A DNA stretch of 64,000 nt from Elephas maximus indicus (taxonomy: Eukaryota; Chordata; Mammalia; Proboscidea; Elephantidae). The notes under the pieces are model-generated. The model was not told where the DNA came from. It saw only the letters and a list, made by a program, of their open reading frames with translations, and did not search any database. This document shows positions 50,569 through 62,510 of this stretch, piece by piece (position 1 is the first letter of the stretch; each line of letters starts with the position of its first letter). The DNA lies in the NCBI RefSeq assembly GCF_024166365.1, contig NC_064819.1, positions 1,252,501 to 1,316,500 of the forward strand. Reading direction: 5' to 3'. Made by a program: the position numbers and the translations under genes.

Positions 50569-52777
50569 CGGTGAGTGGTGGTGGAGAGATACGTAGAGGT
50601 CTCTTTCAGGAAACTTCGATTTTTCTGAAATCTCCACACATTAACTACTGGGATGTATCAATCAGGGACAGACTTCCCCCACTGAGGCCATCCTTCACCC
50701 TGGTCTTGAGCTGTTTTTATCCTCAAGGCTTCTAGAAATTGAGAAGGTGTGGGCTTTGTTATTATTATTATTTTTTCACTAGTGTAATCAGAATGATTTT
50801 TAATGTCAAAATCATTTACATAAAACTTATTTGTAATGATTTTGATGCCTATAAGCCATGTTTAATTTTGACATACTGTTCTGACTTTAACCACATATGA
50901 CTTTGAAAAATATTGATCCATGTAACCCAAAACCCAGTAGGAAAAGCATATTTTCAGAAATTTTACATTGAGAGTCAGACACTAAAATTTATGAAATAAG
51001 AGGAAAATTCTTTAAGAAAGGAAAATATCAAGTGCAATAATGTAAATATAGACGCCCTTTCATATTCTTGAATTTGGTGTGAACGTCCATTTGTGAGGCA
51101 CGGCTAATGCATCTCAAACTATTTTTTAAATGAGTAAAACAGGACAGACTTCATTATTAATATTCTCCAGGAAATGAGACCAGCTGAGCTCTGCTGACTC
51201 CACTGCCTCTGACCTTCTCCTGTGTTGCAAGGAAGGGTCCCTCTGCTGAATTAATATTTACCTTGTAGCCTGGGAGATCTCTGGTGAAGAGCAGTCCTTG
51301 GAAATAAATGGAAGGGAATCACGACAGCCAGCAACACCGGCAAGGCTGTGTCCTTCTAGGGTCTTCCAAATTTCCCCAAATCTACTAGTTGCTTTTCTTT
51401 CCAAACACCATAATTTCATAATATTTCTCAAAAACTATATTTTCTTTCCTATCTTCTTCTTCTTTTTTTTTTTTTTTATCTTTTTTGGAAGTAAATATTT
51501 ATTGATAGAAAATCAATACTCAGGTTTCAAACTAGATAGTCTAAACTCCCAGAAGACAGGTTCTGTTACCTAATTCTCCCCATTTCCTGAGATATAAATT
51601 GCATTTTTCTAGACTATAGGCTTTGAGGACATTTACCAAGCATATCTCCCTCTGCATGTGTTGCAGTTCCTTTGCTGAGCTATGATTTATTCTACAGCAC
51701 TCCAAATAATGAAGACATGCTTTCTTCCCCACTCGTTAGAAGAAGTAGCATTCAAGTGTATTGTGGGTAATTATCTCAGTGCGTGTGAAACTATACAAAT
51801 GTCTGAAAAAGCATTCTCAGATTTGAAAAGGTGCTGTATGTCTGGTTGCAGGAGCTAGCATCTTATTACTACATTCTATAAATTTTCCATTATTCCTACT
51901 CAATTGATTTCTTTGGGAGATGAAACTCCTTTATGATATTTCTTGAAATTGAGAATATTTGTCCCCTTACTTAGAAATTAATTGTCCCTACCTAATTTCA
52001 GAAGCAATGATAAACAAATCCATTTTATGGTATTTTTGAGCTGTGTTTCACCTTTGCAGAAATTTAAGAGCAACACACATCCACCTATGTCAACTCATGC
52101 ATCAAGCAACTGGTACAGACTGTCCAAGGAGAGAGGAGGAAAGCTGTCCACCATGGAAGAGACAGAGCCGAGGGCAGAATCTGTGGCTCCCTGCCAGAAC
52201 TCTGGGAGCATCACTTTTGGCTGCAGTGCCAGGTTCTGGTGAGGATTTAGGGGTCCCTTTTCCCGGCTCCCTGGTGTAGCCCTGAAGAGACCCGAAGGTA
52301 ACAAAAACAGGGTAGGAACCAGCTATGATAACAAACCTAGGTTTGGTCCTTTCTTTGGCTTTTGGTGGCCAGTGTCACTGGACTCCTGAGGTATTAGCTT
52401 CATGAAAGAAGCTCACAATACAAAGCAGAATTAGTTTCATTTTTAGACCGATATTTCAAAGGTGCTAAGAAACTGTCTGTCCCCACATTCACCTTTCCTG
52501 AAAACATCTGTGCCAGGATATTTGGTAATTTTTTTTAACAATCGTTTTCACTTACCAATAAATCTTAAAATAAAGAAAAAGTAAAAGAGAGGTCTAACAA
52601 TGCTTATTTTATAGTCTTTTGTCTACCAAATAATGTCCATTATAAGAAAAGGAATAACTGTCTTCAGTACAATTATTAGCACCAGATTCTCTCCAATTAC
52701 AGAAATAAACAGTTCTGTTAAATGTCTTTATAGTTTAAAGCTTCAGTAACAAACTGTGAGTCGGCAAAAATTTGCTG

Positions 52778-52783
52778 TTTATT
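52778..52783 (-). terminator. CCDC80: Candidate polyadenylation signal for CCDC80 (AATAAA on - strand)
   Basis: The first exact AATAAA downstream of the stop on the - strand lies about 135 nt after it. A second one is at 51498-51503, followed on the - strand by a genomic A-rich tract. Which is used, or whether a much longer 3' UTR exists, cannot be decided here. Confidence 0.35.
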
Positions 52784-52917
52784 TAGTCTTAGAAGAACAC
52801 TGAAAGAGAAAGGCAGGGAATGTAGGCAGTATGGAAAAACTCCTTTATGTAGCTGGCCACATGTGGCTTCAGCAGCAGCAGGGGACAGCAGCTGGGGCTA
52901 AGGTTACATATTTCTGT

Positions 52918-53264
52918 TCAGTAAGGGTATCCATGGTGGTAACTCTCATGATGGCGGTAGTCGTCCTGGTAACCATCCTGGTATCCTTGATGGTAACTAT
53001 GGTAACCGTAGCCTGCATACTCATCTTCTGGGCAGCGCATCCCCAGTGACTGCTGAATGGCCATTTCCTGTCTCCGGAGTTGCATCGAATCAATTAAATC
53101 GTACACGATCACCATGGACCACATTGGCGAAGGATACCAAGATTTGACATTTCCGTCTTTTCCAACCAGAAGCATGGAGAAGTACTCGGGACTCACTTGA
53201 AAATAGTTACGTATGTCTTTCACCAAATGGGCAGGTATATCTTCTCGATCCACAACAGAACTCC
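52918..53264 (-). CDS. CCDC80: CCDC80 terminal coding exon
   Basis: The acceptor CTCTAG ends at 53265. The exon encodes (G)SSVVDREDIPAHLVKDIRNY, then FSMLLVGKDGNVKSWYPSPM, WSMVIVYDLIDSM and a C-terminal Tyr/Gly/His/Asp-rich tail. The stop TGA lies at 52920-52918. The tail is low-complexity with YQDGYQDDYRHHESYHHG-type repeats. Confidence 0.96.
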
Positions 53265-56200
53265 CTAGAGTAGGATTGGAATAGCTGTTAGTGGATTAAA
53301 GAATCAGAGCTCAGGGCAACATCGAAGTGAGAGGAAATCACTGTAAGAACAGAGCGAAGACCCATGCCTCTGTTCTCTGTAGCTCAAAATCCAATTAAAG
53401 AAATACCTGCTTTTTCTACCAGGAGTTAAATTCCTGCTTTTCTACTATATTAGTATCAAACTTTGGGGCAGATGATACCTCTTTTACAGGAATGCTACTA
53501 AGTATAAAATCAGTCCATTAATTTAACCCCGGCAGGATCCACTTCTTTAAATTTTATCACTAAAAGACTGTGTTGTTTATATTTCTAAATTTATTGCCAA
53601 TTAGCTTAATTACTCACTTTTTTTTTGCCATTTTGGTTTTATTTGTGACACTTATTTCATAGTGAAAGGTGGAAAATACCAATTACAGAAGATCTAGACA
53701 AATGTATTTAAACCATAATTCATGAAAAGAAGAAACTGGAAGGGGTGAGGGGGATGACACTTCCTGGTGCTGCCAGTGCCAGGTATTTGACACAAATTCT
53801 CATGCAAAGAGCTTACTCTTGGGAGGAGGGACTGGATTTGCTTTCTGAAAATTTCAGTCACTAGTGATTTTCTTTCATCTTCTCTGAGCCATTAGTATAT
53901 GTCCTCATCTACTGAAAGGGAATAAATGAGGTTTGGCCTACATGCCTTATGAAACTATTGTGAGAATTAAATGAGATAAAAGATAAAAATGCTTTCTAAG
54001 CCATAAAACCGTATACAGATAGAAAGCATTATTGTAGTTAAGAAAATTGATATTTATGTCATTTTTAAGGGATTTTATATTACAAACAATATCGGTGCTT
54101 GCTGTCCGTCTCCCCTTCCCCTCCCCATACTCTGTATATACACATGCGCGCACAGACACACACACACACACACACATGCACACGCACGTGCAGGGAAGGA
54201 GGGGGGATTCAATGAACTTTGTTCACCTTGGAGGTATACTCACTGCTTACATATAACTAACTTAATATAATTTCATTGAACACTACTTTGTACTGTATTA
54301 AAGTAACAACACATTACCATTAATCGGGAACAGTTCTAAAACTCCCCCAACTTCCTCTCCAACGCCTAAGAGCTTCAGAATGGTTATGTGGCGTAGACCT
54401 GAAAGAAAAGGAAGCCACAAAATTAGGATAAATGATTCTAAGTCATCTTTTACTGCCAAGGACCCGAGGCCTAACAATTAAAAATCTCCTAAATTTAAAA
54501 AGAATATGCATAACCTAAGTAGAATAATCCATTTTTTTTTTAATTCCTGTAAGAAAATAATAAAATATTTTTGAAATTTTGAAAGAAGACCAATTGCAGA
54601 TTTTAGGATGAACAGTTGTTGTTTTTAGGTGCCATCGAGTCAGTCCCGACTTATAGCGACCCTATGTACAACAGAACAAAACACTACCTGGTCCTGGGCC
54701 ATCCTTACGATCATTGTTATGCTTGAGCCCATTGTCGTACCCACTGTATCAGTCTATCTCTTTGAGAGTCTTCGTCTTTTTTGCTGACCCTCTACCTTAC
54801 CAAGCATGATGTCACAACAGGGTCAGGTTATTATTTGTTTTTCCAGATTCATGTAGAATTTGTTTTTAAATTGTGATTCTCACTCTCTTAAATGGCAAAT
54901 CAAAAATGAAGTCACTGGAACATTAAAACAGCTAAGAGGATCTAAGCTGATCAGGCTTATGCAAAAAAAAAAAAAAAGTTCTGAAGTCATAACAGCTTCC
55001 ACGGATAACAACTTTCAGAGAAAGGACGGTAGACTCTATCTACTGCGATTGTTACAGTAAAAGTTCTGGGCTTCCTTGCACAAAAGTTTGTTGGCTTAAA
55101 GAGCAGGTTCTCAGAACTTCTTTAGAGGATTCAGAGGGAAACACTAAGGCAGGCACAGCTTGCTTTCGTATCTTCAGCTAAAGTTTCAGGAAAGGAGGGA
55201 ATGCCGAGTCTTGGTAGCTAGTCGGGATTCTTTTGAAAATGAAGTGGACATGAAAGGATTCAGGAGAAAGAAAACAGGAGGACAGGAGGCTGTCAAATCA
55301 TCATACCAAGATTTCACAGATTTAGACCAAGTTCCAGCCCACTTAGGGTGGTAATTTGGAACTAATAATATGAGTATTGATGGTGTTCATTTTTCAGGGG
55401 AGAAAATTGAAAGTTGCCACTGAGTCGATTCTGACTCATAGGGACCCTATAGGACAAAGCAGAAGTGCTCCATAGGGTTTCCAAGGAACAGTTGGGGGAT
55501 CTGAACTGCCAACATTTTGGTTTGCAGCCATAGCACGCTGTAGCTCTCAACCACTGTGCCACCAGAGCCCCCAAGAGCTAAAATCTAAGCAAAATGCTAT
55601 TAAAAAAAAAATTTTTTTTTTTGGTCTTTCTTCTTATTCTATAGACGTCAAGAGTTTTATTGTAAATGTTGGTGAGTCGTATTTTAAGAAGTGAAGACCA
55701 CGAATGTAATTATTCCTGGAAAATATGACTTTTTCACATTTCCTGCATATTACAAAAGGGTTTGCTGACACTGACGTAGTAGCAGTCTGTGTGTAGAGAA
55801 ATGAACAAACCACGATTTAACGGCTCTAAGAGCTGCTGTCTTCCTTAGCACCATTAGCAACTACACATAATTTAAACTAGACTTAAGAACACTGGCATAG
55901 TCAAATCTTACGTAAGGTCTTAAATTACCAACCTCCTTGACGGTAGGAGTACAAATAAAAATTCATGAATTTTGTAGTTGTTCTTACAGTTATGAGTTTG
56001 TTTTTGCCCTCACTTAGGTTGCTGTTTCACACCTTAAAATGGAAATGTATTTCTAAGTATTGGGTCACAGCAAGGCCTCAGGTTCTGTTAATGCTTATAA
56101 AACTTATCCTGTCCCTTATTTTTTTCCAAAAAAACACAGCCTCATAATTAATAGATGATTCATCTCTCTAATAGAAGTAGCAAAATAATGCTGATTCATG

Positions 56201-57209
56201 TATGTTCTAGCTATGAATTTTTAATCTGTGGCTCTTAGCTTTTTTTTTTTTTTTTTAATTTTCCTCTAGTGACTCTGTCAAAATTCTTCCACTACAGAAG
56301 CATATCTTAAATGAGATTTCAGTTGTGACTGCCACTTTTAAAATTGCCTCATTTCCTTGGTTCACCATTGAACTTATTAATCAATTCTATGTACTGCATA
56401 TTTTCCTTTCTGTATCAACTCTGCGTTAGCTCTTTCAGGCCACTAAGATAATAACGTCTGGTAAATAAACCAAAAACCAAAAGAAAAAAAAAAAAGCGCG
56501 TGTGTTAATTTTCAAAATACTGAGCAACTTAGTTAAAAAAAAAAAAAAAGTAAACTATATTTCTTTTTGACCTATTTACCTTAAAAATAAGGTTCTGTTT
56601 AACAGATCTTGTCTTCTTAGTACTCAGTTATAGATCAAAACCCTTTTTGAGAGAATGGCAATATGGCACAGCATGCTTTAACTGTAATATGTTAATTCCC
56701 AAAGTTGTTTCTATTTTATAAAAGACATTTAGTCTATGGAGACGCACCCAATGATGATACCTAAGTAAGTAAAATGGAACGGTTTTATGGTCTTGAGATA
56801 AATTTTTAAAAACAAACAAGAAGATAGATAATACAGATCACTTAAAAGTCAAACAGCAGATATCTTCTAATACCTCAGTGAAAAGGCTGAAAGGGGAGAG
56901 TATTACAAAAATAAAAAAATATGTTTCCCTAGTTGACTAAGGCTCCAATATGAGATCAAGTTACGCTCAATATAATAGAGTATGTGTCTGGGAATCCAGT
57001 CTGGACTGTGGAATATTTGGATGATCTAAGCTTCTGTGTTCCATTTTAAAACTGACCAGGAAGACAGTGTATGGGAAAGCAGGAATGACCCGGCTTCCCA
57101 CTCACCAAAATTGCATGCCTGACCACTGAGGGCAGCGAGCTGCTGTGAATAGGCCCAGTCTTCGTCATTAGGAGCAGAGATCACCAGCAACCGCCTCCTC
57201 CATCGGAAC
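52918..57209 (-). CDS. CCDC80: CCDC80 C-terminal part (last three coding exons), 5' part outside the window
   Basis: The three exons join in phase (G splits at both junctions) into about 176 residues that read as the C-terminus of CCDC80 (DRO1/URB). This is a roughly 950-residue secreted, matrix-associated protein with three DUF4174-like domains. Seen: the third domain from FRWRRRLLVISAPNDEDWAY through LRHITILKLLGVGEEVGGVL and DREDIPAHLVKDIRNYFQVS to a Tyr/His-rich tail ending SYHHGYPY. All junctions are GT-AG on the - strand. The preceding exon, which should end with ...FLS plus two bases of Arg, was not found up to the right edge, so that intron is at least 6.8 kb. The gene converges on SLC35A5, as in human 3q13.2. 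Function in adipogenesis and matrix adhesion is family knowledge, not visible here. Confidence 0.95.
53265..54317 (-). other. CCDC80: CCDC80 last intron
   Basis: Contains a MIR-like segment at 53877-53995 and a (CA)n run at about 54155-54178. Otherwise nothing recognised. Confidence 0.75.
53877..53995 (+). repeat. MIR remnant
   Basis: 'CATCTTCTCTGAGCC', 'TCCTCATCTACTGAAAGGGA', 'TGTGAGAATTAAATGAGATA' keep MIR order. Confidence 0.7.
54318..54398 (-). CDS. CCDC80: CCDC80 penultimate coding exon
   Basis: An 81-nt exon with acceptor TTTCAG at 54399 onward and donor GTAATG starting at 54317. It encodes (G)LRHITILKLLGVGEEVGGVL, ELFPIN and the first base of Gly. The phase matches both neighbours. 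Confidence 0.94.
54615..54812 (-). mobile_element. RTE LINE 3' fragment, - orientation
   Basis: 'GGTGCCATCGAGTCAGTCCC', 'ACAGAACAAAACACTACCTG', 'CTTACCAAGCATGATGTC' are the RTE 3' end in reverse. Confidence 0.88.
55405..55572 (-). repeat. AfroSINE, - orientation
   Basis: 'TGCCACTGAGTCGATTCTGA', 'CATAGGGTTTCCAAGGAACA', 'CAACCACTGTGCCACCAGAG'. Confidence 0.92.
57106..57209 (-). CDS. CCDC80: CCDC80 antepenultimate exon (third from the end)
   Basis: A 104-nt exon on the - strand. The acceptor CAG is at 57210-57212 and the donor GTGAGT starts at 57105. It encodes (R)FRWRRRLLVISAPNDEDWAY then SQQLAALSGQACNF and the first base of Gly. This opens the third DUF4174-like domain. Confidence 0.94.
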
Positions 57210-57805
57210 CTGGAAAATAAGCAGAAGTCCAGTGACCACTTCAAACAGTAGAGGCCAGTGTGAGAAAGTACAGTAACTTTGGTTGTTTGTTTTTTCCTCT
57301 GCCCAGAATAAAAAACTCTGAACCTTGGGAACCTTCCATGGCTTCTCAGATCCATGAAGCTGCATGACCACATCTCTTGCACTTTTTCTGTTGTAACTTC
57401 ACAGTTTCTGACTTTGGCAGTGTGCTAGGCATGAGTTGGAGGTCACTTGGGGTAAGGTGACGTTCTCAGACGCAGTGAAGACTGGTCAAACTTGTATTTT
57501 AAATTGTAGCAACAGAAATAAGGAACTCAGAAGAACACCGAAGAGAACTCAATTCTAGCAGAGCTCTCACTAGCGTCTGAAGGTTAAGAAATGGATATAT
57601 GAATAGGAAACAGAATAGAAAAAGAGAACCGAATTTTAAGAAAATGGCAGTGACAGGAAGAAGGAAGATGGGAGAGTGACTCAATGGATTAAAGAGGATT
57701 CCTGGAAAACAAAACCCTACGTACCTTCATCAGTAGCCTAGGGTTCTTCCAGAGGCACATACAGGTTCTAAAATATACCCTTTTTTCAACCCTAAGAACT
57801 CTCTT

Positions 57806-58000
57806 ATAAACCAGTTGCCATCAAGCTGATTCCAACTCGTGGCGACCCCATGTGTTTCTCAGTAGGACTGTGCTCTATACTGTTTTCAATGGCTGTAATC
57901 TTTCTGAAGTAAATTGCCAGATCTTTCTTCTGAGGTTGCTCTGGTTAGATTCGAACCATCTACCTTAACCAAATGCTTAACTATTTGTGCCATGCAGGGA
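57806..58000 (-). repeat. Older AfroSINE, long form, - orientation
   Basis: 'TGATTCCAACTCGTGGCGAC', 'AAGTAAATTGCCAGATCTTT', 'TTCGAACCATCTACCTTAA'. Confidence 0.8.
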
Positions 58001-58020
58001 CTTCTACCACTTATGTTCTT

Positions 58021-58290
58021 GTTGTTGTTAGGTGCCATCAAGTCGATTCCGACTCACAACGACCCTCTGCACAACAGAATGAAACACTGCCCAGTCCTGG
58101 TCCATCCTTACAATTGTTGTTATGCTTGAGCTCATTGTCGTAGCCACTGTGTCAATCTACCTTGTTGGGGTCTTCCACTTTTCCGCTGGCCCTGTACTTT
58201 GCCAAACATGATGTCCTTCTCCAGGGACTGATCCCTCCTAACAACATGTCCAAAGTATGTAAGACACAGTCTCACCACCCTTGCTTCTAA
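58021..58290 (-). mobile_element. RTE LINE 3' fragment, - orientation
   Basis: Begins GTTGTTGTTAGGTGCCATCA. Its - strand frame reads [20 protein letters not shown]. No clear target duplication seen. Confidence 0.9.
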
Positions 58291-58516
58291 GAGTACCCCT
58301 ATGAAGTGGAATGGGGCTAAACCTACAGTCATAGGATTTTAGAGTATATAGTAAACGTGGTTTGTGCTCTTATAGCTGCCAAGGAGTAGGGTTATAGAGA
58401 GAGCTATGTCTTCAAGCCAGGAAACTTGAATTCCAGTTTTCAGTGCCTCGAGCATATCACTCAATCACTTACATTTCCGTTTTTCCTTACCTGGAGAGTG
58501 GCGTTGACTATCAGTG

Positions 58517-58680
58517 AAAAGTTTGGTGATTTGAATCCATGTAGTGACGACTCAGAAGACAGGCCTAACAATCTGCTTCTGAAAGGCCACAGCCTTGAAA
58601 ACCCTATGGAGCAGTGCTACTCTGCACACGTGGGGTCACTATGAGTCAGAATAGACTCAACAGGAACTAACAACCACCAC
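58517..58680 (+). repeat. AfroSINE, head missing, + orientation
   Basis: Starts at the B-box region (GGTGATTTGAATCCATG), then 'AGACAGGCCTAACAATCTGC' and the tail 'CACTATGAGTCAGAATAGAC'. Confidence 0.82.
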
Positions 58681-58874
58681 AGAATTGAAAATGACACTGT
58701 GTACTTCAAAGAGGGGCTAGAAGAATTGAACTCTAGAATGCATCCATGGAAGGTACCCACATGGTGGCACATGGATACAGAAGATCATGTGTTAACCTGC
58801 TTGCTTCTAGATGTAGACCTTTGTCCATTAACAGACCTTGGACATTATCTCTCAAAATGATAACCTCTTAACAC

Positions 58875-59022
58875 TCATATTGTATATCATTTTATAGCTC
58901 ACGGTCACCTATACAATGTGTTCCTCACTAGACTTTGGCGAGGGCATGGCTTAATTTTTTTTTCATTTTACAGATAACAAAATGAGGCTTAGAGAAGTAA
59001 AGCAACATGCTCAATTACTCCA
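58875..59022 (-). repeat. MIR remnant
   Basis: 'CATTTTACAGATAACAAAAT' GAGGCTTAGAGAAGTAAAG is the MIR core in reverse. Confidence 0.72.
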
Positions 59023-60394
59023 GGTAAGGGTTCTCTGACACCTGGTCCAGTGGTTTTGCTAGTCCGCCTCCCTCAGAGATGCCAATACTGGGGCGATCAG
59101 GGTCCAAAGGGGTGTGAAGGAGTGAAGGTGTGTTTGGGGTCCACTGTACAAAGTTGTCTCAAAACTCACCTTCACTGGAGGGGTGTTTTGCTCTCTCCCT
59201 TCCCTGCGCTCACTGAGTTGGAAATCAGTTGATTTTATTCATGACTTCTCTCCCTGCCCCCTTCTCGCTTCAGCGTGAACAAGAGCATTCTGAACTCCAA
59301 AGAAAGCAGCCTCTTGGGGGCAGAGTGGTTTGGGGGAATGAAAGAAAATGATAGTCTGATGAAATGTAACCTCTGAATTGATGCTGCTGCCAAGAATCGA
59401 GTGCCGTACCATCACATTCGCTTCCTCTGCTTGTTTTTCTTCAAAGGGAAAGAAAAATTAAATCCCTGCTGAGAATAGGCAGATGAGCGTTTTTGGTATG
59501 GAGGTGGGGACAGCAGCATCTGAGACCATGCAAGGTTTCTTCCGAAAGGAGCAGGGACTGCTGATAGATCATGAACATGGTCTCCTGTACTTCTCCTTGC
59601 TTCCTTGGGAGGTGTGCCAGACCAGCACGGGCCTCCAGCCTGGCTCCACCCAGCCCAGCCTTCCTGGCCTCCCACAAGCAGTAGGGTGTCCTGGAGGAAG
59701 CTATTTTGGGTGAGGTTTTATATTTGGGCTTGTTTACCTGTGTGCCCCACTGAATGCCGTTATAATGGGAGTCGGCCAGAATCTGAGATGCCCAGTCACG
59801 GACACAGCTGAGAGGATGACTTCCCCTTAGGTAACGGTTCTTTCTCCAACAGACCTTCCATCAAAAATCAAGGCCCCAGCTCACAACAGCAAAGAAAATA
59901 ACCTCCGTCGGATGTCAGAAGAGATGTGAATGTGGCCCAGATCCATATTTTGGACAATTTGCTTTTCTGTCACTTTAGCTTCTCAGTCAATAAAAATTTA
60001 TACAAGCCATGCATGTGTTTGCTTCTCTTAACTGGCATTCCCAAATCAGTGGGCATTTGACACCATTCTTTGGAGCTTCTGTCCCGGGGAGAGGTAATCA
60101 TAGCCTGAACCACACAAGCATCACTGAAGGTCAGACTGGCTTCAGGGCTCAGGGTCTGGTCAGCTGAAACTAGGCTATACCGACCCACCAACAACTCAGC
60201 AAAGTTAAAGGAAAATTCCCATGTGGATAAAGATTTAGTCACAGCTGTTGATTTTAATTTACTTTTTTATCTGCCTTTCTCTTTACCTGGATTTTAATTC
60301 TAGGGTGTTACTAAGTCTCCTTTTCTTACCTCTTCCTTGATGACAAAGTTCTCTAACCAGGAACTGAATAATTAACCCTAATATTAGTAATAGG

Positions 60395-60625
60395 CAACAT
60401 TCACTGATTACTTACAATATACTAGGTTCTGGACTAAGTGTATTTCCTTGAGCATTGAATTTACCCTTCACAATGATTTTATGAATAGATATACTTATCC
60501 TCATTTTGCACGTGAGAAAACTGAAGCCCAGAGAGGTTAAAGTAATTAGCCCAAGGTCACACAGCTGATAAGTAGAGAAGCCCAGAAGCAAACTGAGGGC
60601 TGTCTTACTCATGTCTTTAAGCAAT
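60395..60625 (-). repeat. MIR
   Basis: Well preserved: 'CATTCACTGATTACTTACAA', 'GTGAGAAAACTGAAGCCCAG', 'CCAAGGTCACACAGCTGATA' follow the complete MIR order in reverse. Confidence 0.88.
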
Positions 60626-60960
60626 ACACTATCCCACTTTAAATTTTAAGATAATAATAATTGTCAGAGGAATGATTTTATGTGCTGTGACCACCAGTCA
60701 GGCTCAGCCATGGGACAGCCAAATGTTAATCCTAGGCCATCCTGAATATCTATAATGTATTATAAAAAACCCAATTATACACATAATAAGTATCCATCAT
60801 ATATGTTACTAAATAGTAATGAATGCAAGAGCTGGGGCTCTTATAAACTTCCATAAAATATATGGAAAATGTATTTATATATGTTAGGGCCTTATCTAGT
60901 TAAAAAGACTTTAGGTGCAAAATATGTGTACAAATCTGCGGTGCAATGGAGTGCTTTTAT

Positions 60961-61912
60961 ATGGTTTTTCTCCCCATGGTCTTGTAACTCCCAGTAGATG
61001 ACTGGGTGAGACTATGCAAAGCTTATGGCCCACCAAGCGGATCAGACTGCTCGCTATTCATGCAAATAAGGTTCATGGCACCCTTGTGGGGGTGGGACCA
61101 TGCAAGTAAGGTATATGGAGCCCTAACAAGGGAATTGCTCAGTTTTGCCATCCTGTTAGGCTTAAAATGAGCCATCCCATAGGTGGAAAGGTGGAGGGGG
61201 GGGGCATCACTACCATGAAGAAGAAAAGACAGGAGTGGAGCTTATCCTTTGGGCCCAGGGTCCCTGTACTGAGAACCTCCTAGACCCAGGAGAGAGAGAG
61301 AGAGACCACTGTAACATCAGAGATGGAGCAAGAAGAGAAGAAGCTGCAGCATAGAAATGGTAGCAGCAAAACCAGGAGACCAGCACAAGATGGCCTTCCT
61401 GGCCCACAGAGTAAGGTGGTTACAGTGTCTGTGCTGATCCAGAGAGTGAGAAAGCTGAGCACCTTCAGGCACAAGACTTGCTGGCAGAGTGGGGTGCCTC
61501 CAGGCACTTACTGGCTGAGGTGAAAGAGCTTTGTAACACTTGACCAAGCAGGATAGAGGCCAGGCCAAGGGGCCGAGGGCTAGAGAGAGACCTGCCTGAA
61601 GCATGGCTGAGAAGAGGCTGTCCTGAAGGAAGAACTGTCTCCTGAGTCATTCCTGAACCTGAATTGTAACATGTCACCTCCCTGATAAAACCATAATCGT
61701 GAGTGTGGCCTGTGAGTTCTGTGTGGCCATTGCAACAAATTACTGAACCCAGCAGAGAAGTGGAGAGTGCTGTGGGAGGAATGGTAGGTATCAGAATTGG
61801 TAAAAAGTTTGGAGGGTGGAAACATACCTGACCTGAGCCTCAGGGGAATCAGCCTTGGGCTGTTGATCTTGACTCCCCTTCCCCCTCATGAAGTTAGAGG
61901 AGGTCAGACACC
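60961..61912 (+). mobile_element. LTR-like repeat, copy 3
   Basis: Shares with copy 2 'CTCAGTTTTGCCATCCTG', 'AGAACTGTCTCCTGAGTCAT', the ATAAAACCATAATCGTGAGT site and 'GGAATCAGCCTTGGGCTGTT'. Longer, partly because of two copies of a TATGGAGCCC/TTCATGGCACCC-type stretch near the start. Confidence 0.62.
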
Positions 61913-62129
61913 CTGTCACGCCTAGGCCTGGACTGCTGAACTGATTTGCCCCAGTGAGAATAGGAAAAATTAGAGAAATTGGTCTAGAAGGCAAGTCTCC
62001 CAGGCTCCTTTACACCGTCATGTGTCTTCACTAAAAATAAAAGTAATTTTAGATAAACGATCAGTTCAGCACCTCCTTCTTTAGAATCCACCAGGATTTG
62101 GGACAACTACAGATTGAAAGAGCGCTTAA

Positions 62130-62295
62130 TTCTCCAGCTTGAGGTCTTGGAATTTACAGCAGAATGGTAAAAATGTCAAGGGTAGAGGTATGCCTGACCT
62201 CTCCCTCCTAGGAATCAGCTTTGGGCTGCAGATGCCAGTAAAGACCCTGTCTTCTCCCCCTTGTGAAGGTAAGCGAGGCAGGCAGAGGCCTCAGC
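62130..62295 (+). repeat. Second copy of the LTR-like repeat's 3' segment
   Basis: 'GGTAAAAATGTCAAGGGTAG', 'GCCTGACCTCTCCCTCCTAG', 'GGAATCAGCTTTGGGCTGCA' repeat what lies at 61796-61905, about 350 bp upstream. Confidence 0.6.
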
Positions 62296-62510
62296 CACGA
62301 CACTTTTACAATATTTTAAGAATCAAAGAGAGAAATTTTTAAGGCAGGTGAATTGAGAAGTACAGGATTAACACAGCTCCTAAGTCGCGGAACCAAACCT
62401 GAAACCAAGGAAAAAGTCTGTGCTTTTCATCCATCATGATGTTCTCTCCTAAAAGGCTCAAGCCTCGGAGCCTGTAGGAATTCAAATTATCCCCTTAGAA
62501 ATCATACGAT

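Larger units (their letters stand above)
49325..52777. other. Intergenic stretch between the two genes
   Basis: Mostly unique-looking DNA. 50065-50220 may be a decayed MIR (CACAAGAGGAACCGAGACCC; CAGGTCACACAAGCAG). 50459-50568 holds a short tandem duplication and a G-run. 51440-51490 is T-rich. No gene or splice-bounded exon recognised. The lower end may be CCDC80 3' UTR. Confidence 0.55.
54399..57105 (-). other. CCDC80: CCDC80 second-last intron
   Basis: Holds an RTE fragment, one SINE and several A-tracts (54962, 55600, 56240, 56485, 56534). No other feature recognised. Confidence 0.75.

Noticed and set aside
59412..59713. Candidate upstream exon of CCDC80 on the - strand
   Set aside because: The translation does not resemble the residues expected before FRWRRRLLVISAP, and overlapping frames are open on both strands.
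59970..60242. A 90-residue minus-strand open frame in the CCDC80 intron
   Set aside because: No similarity to CCDC80 as I recall it, and no clear acceptor/donor pair in phase.
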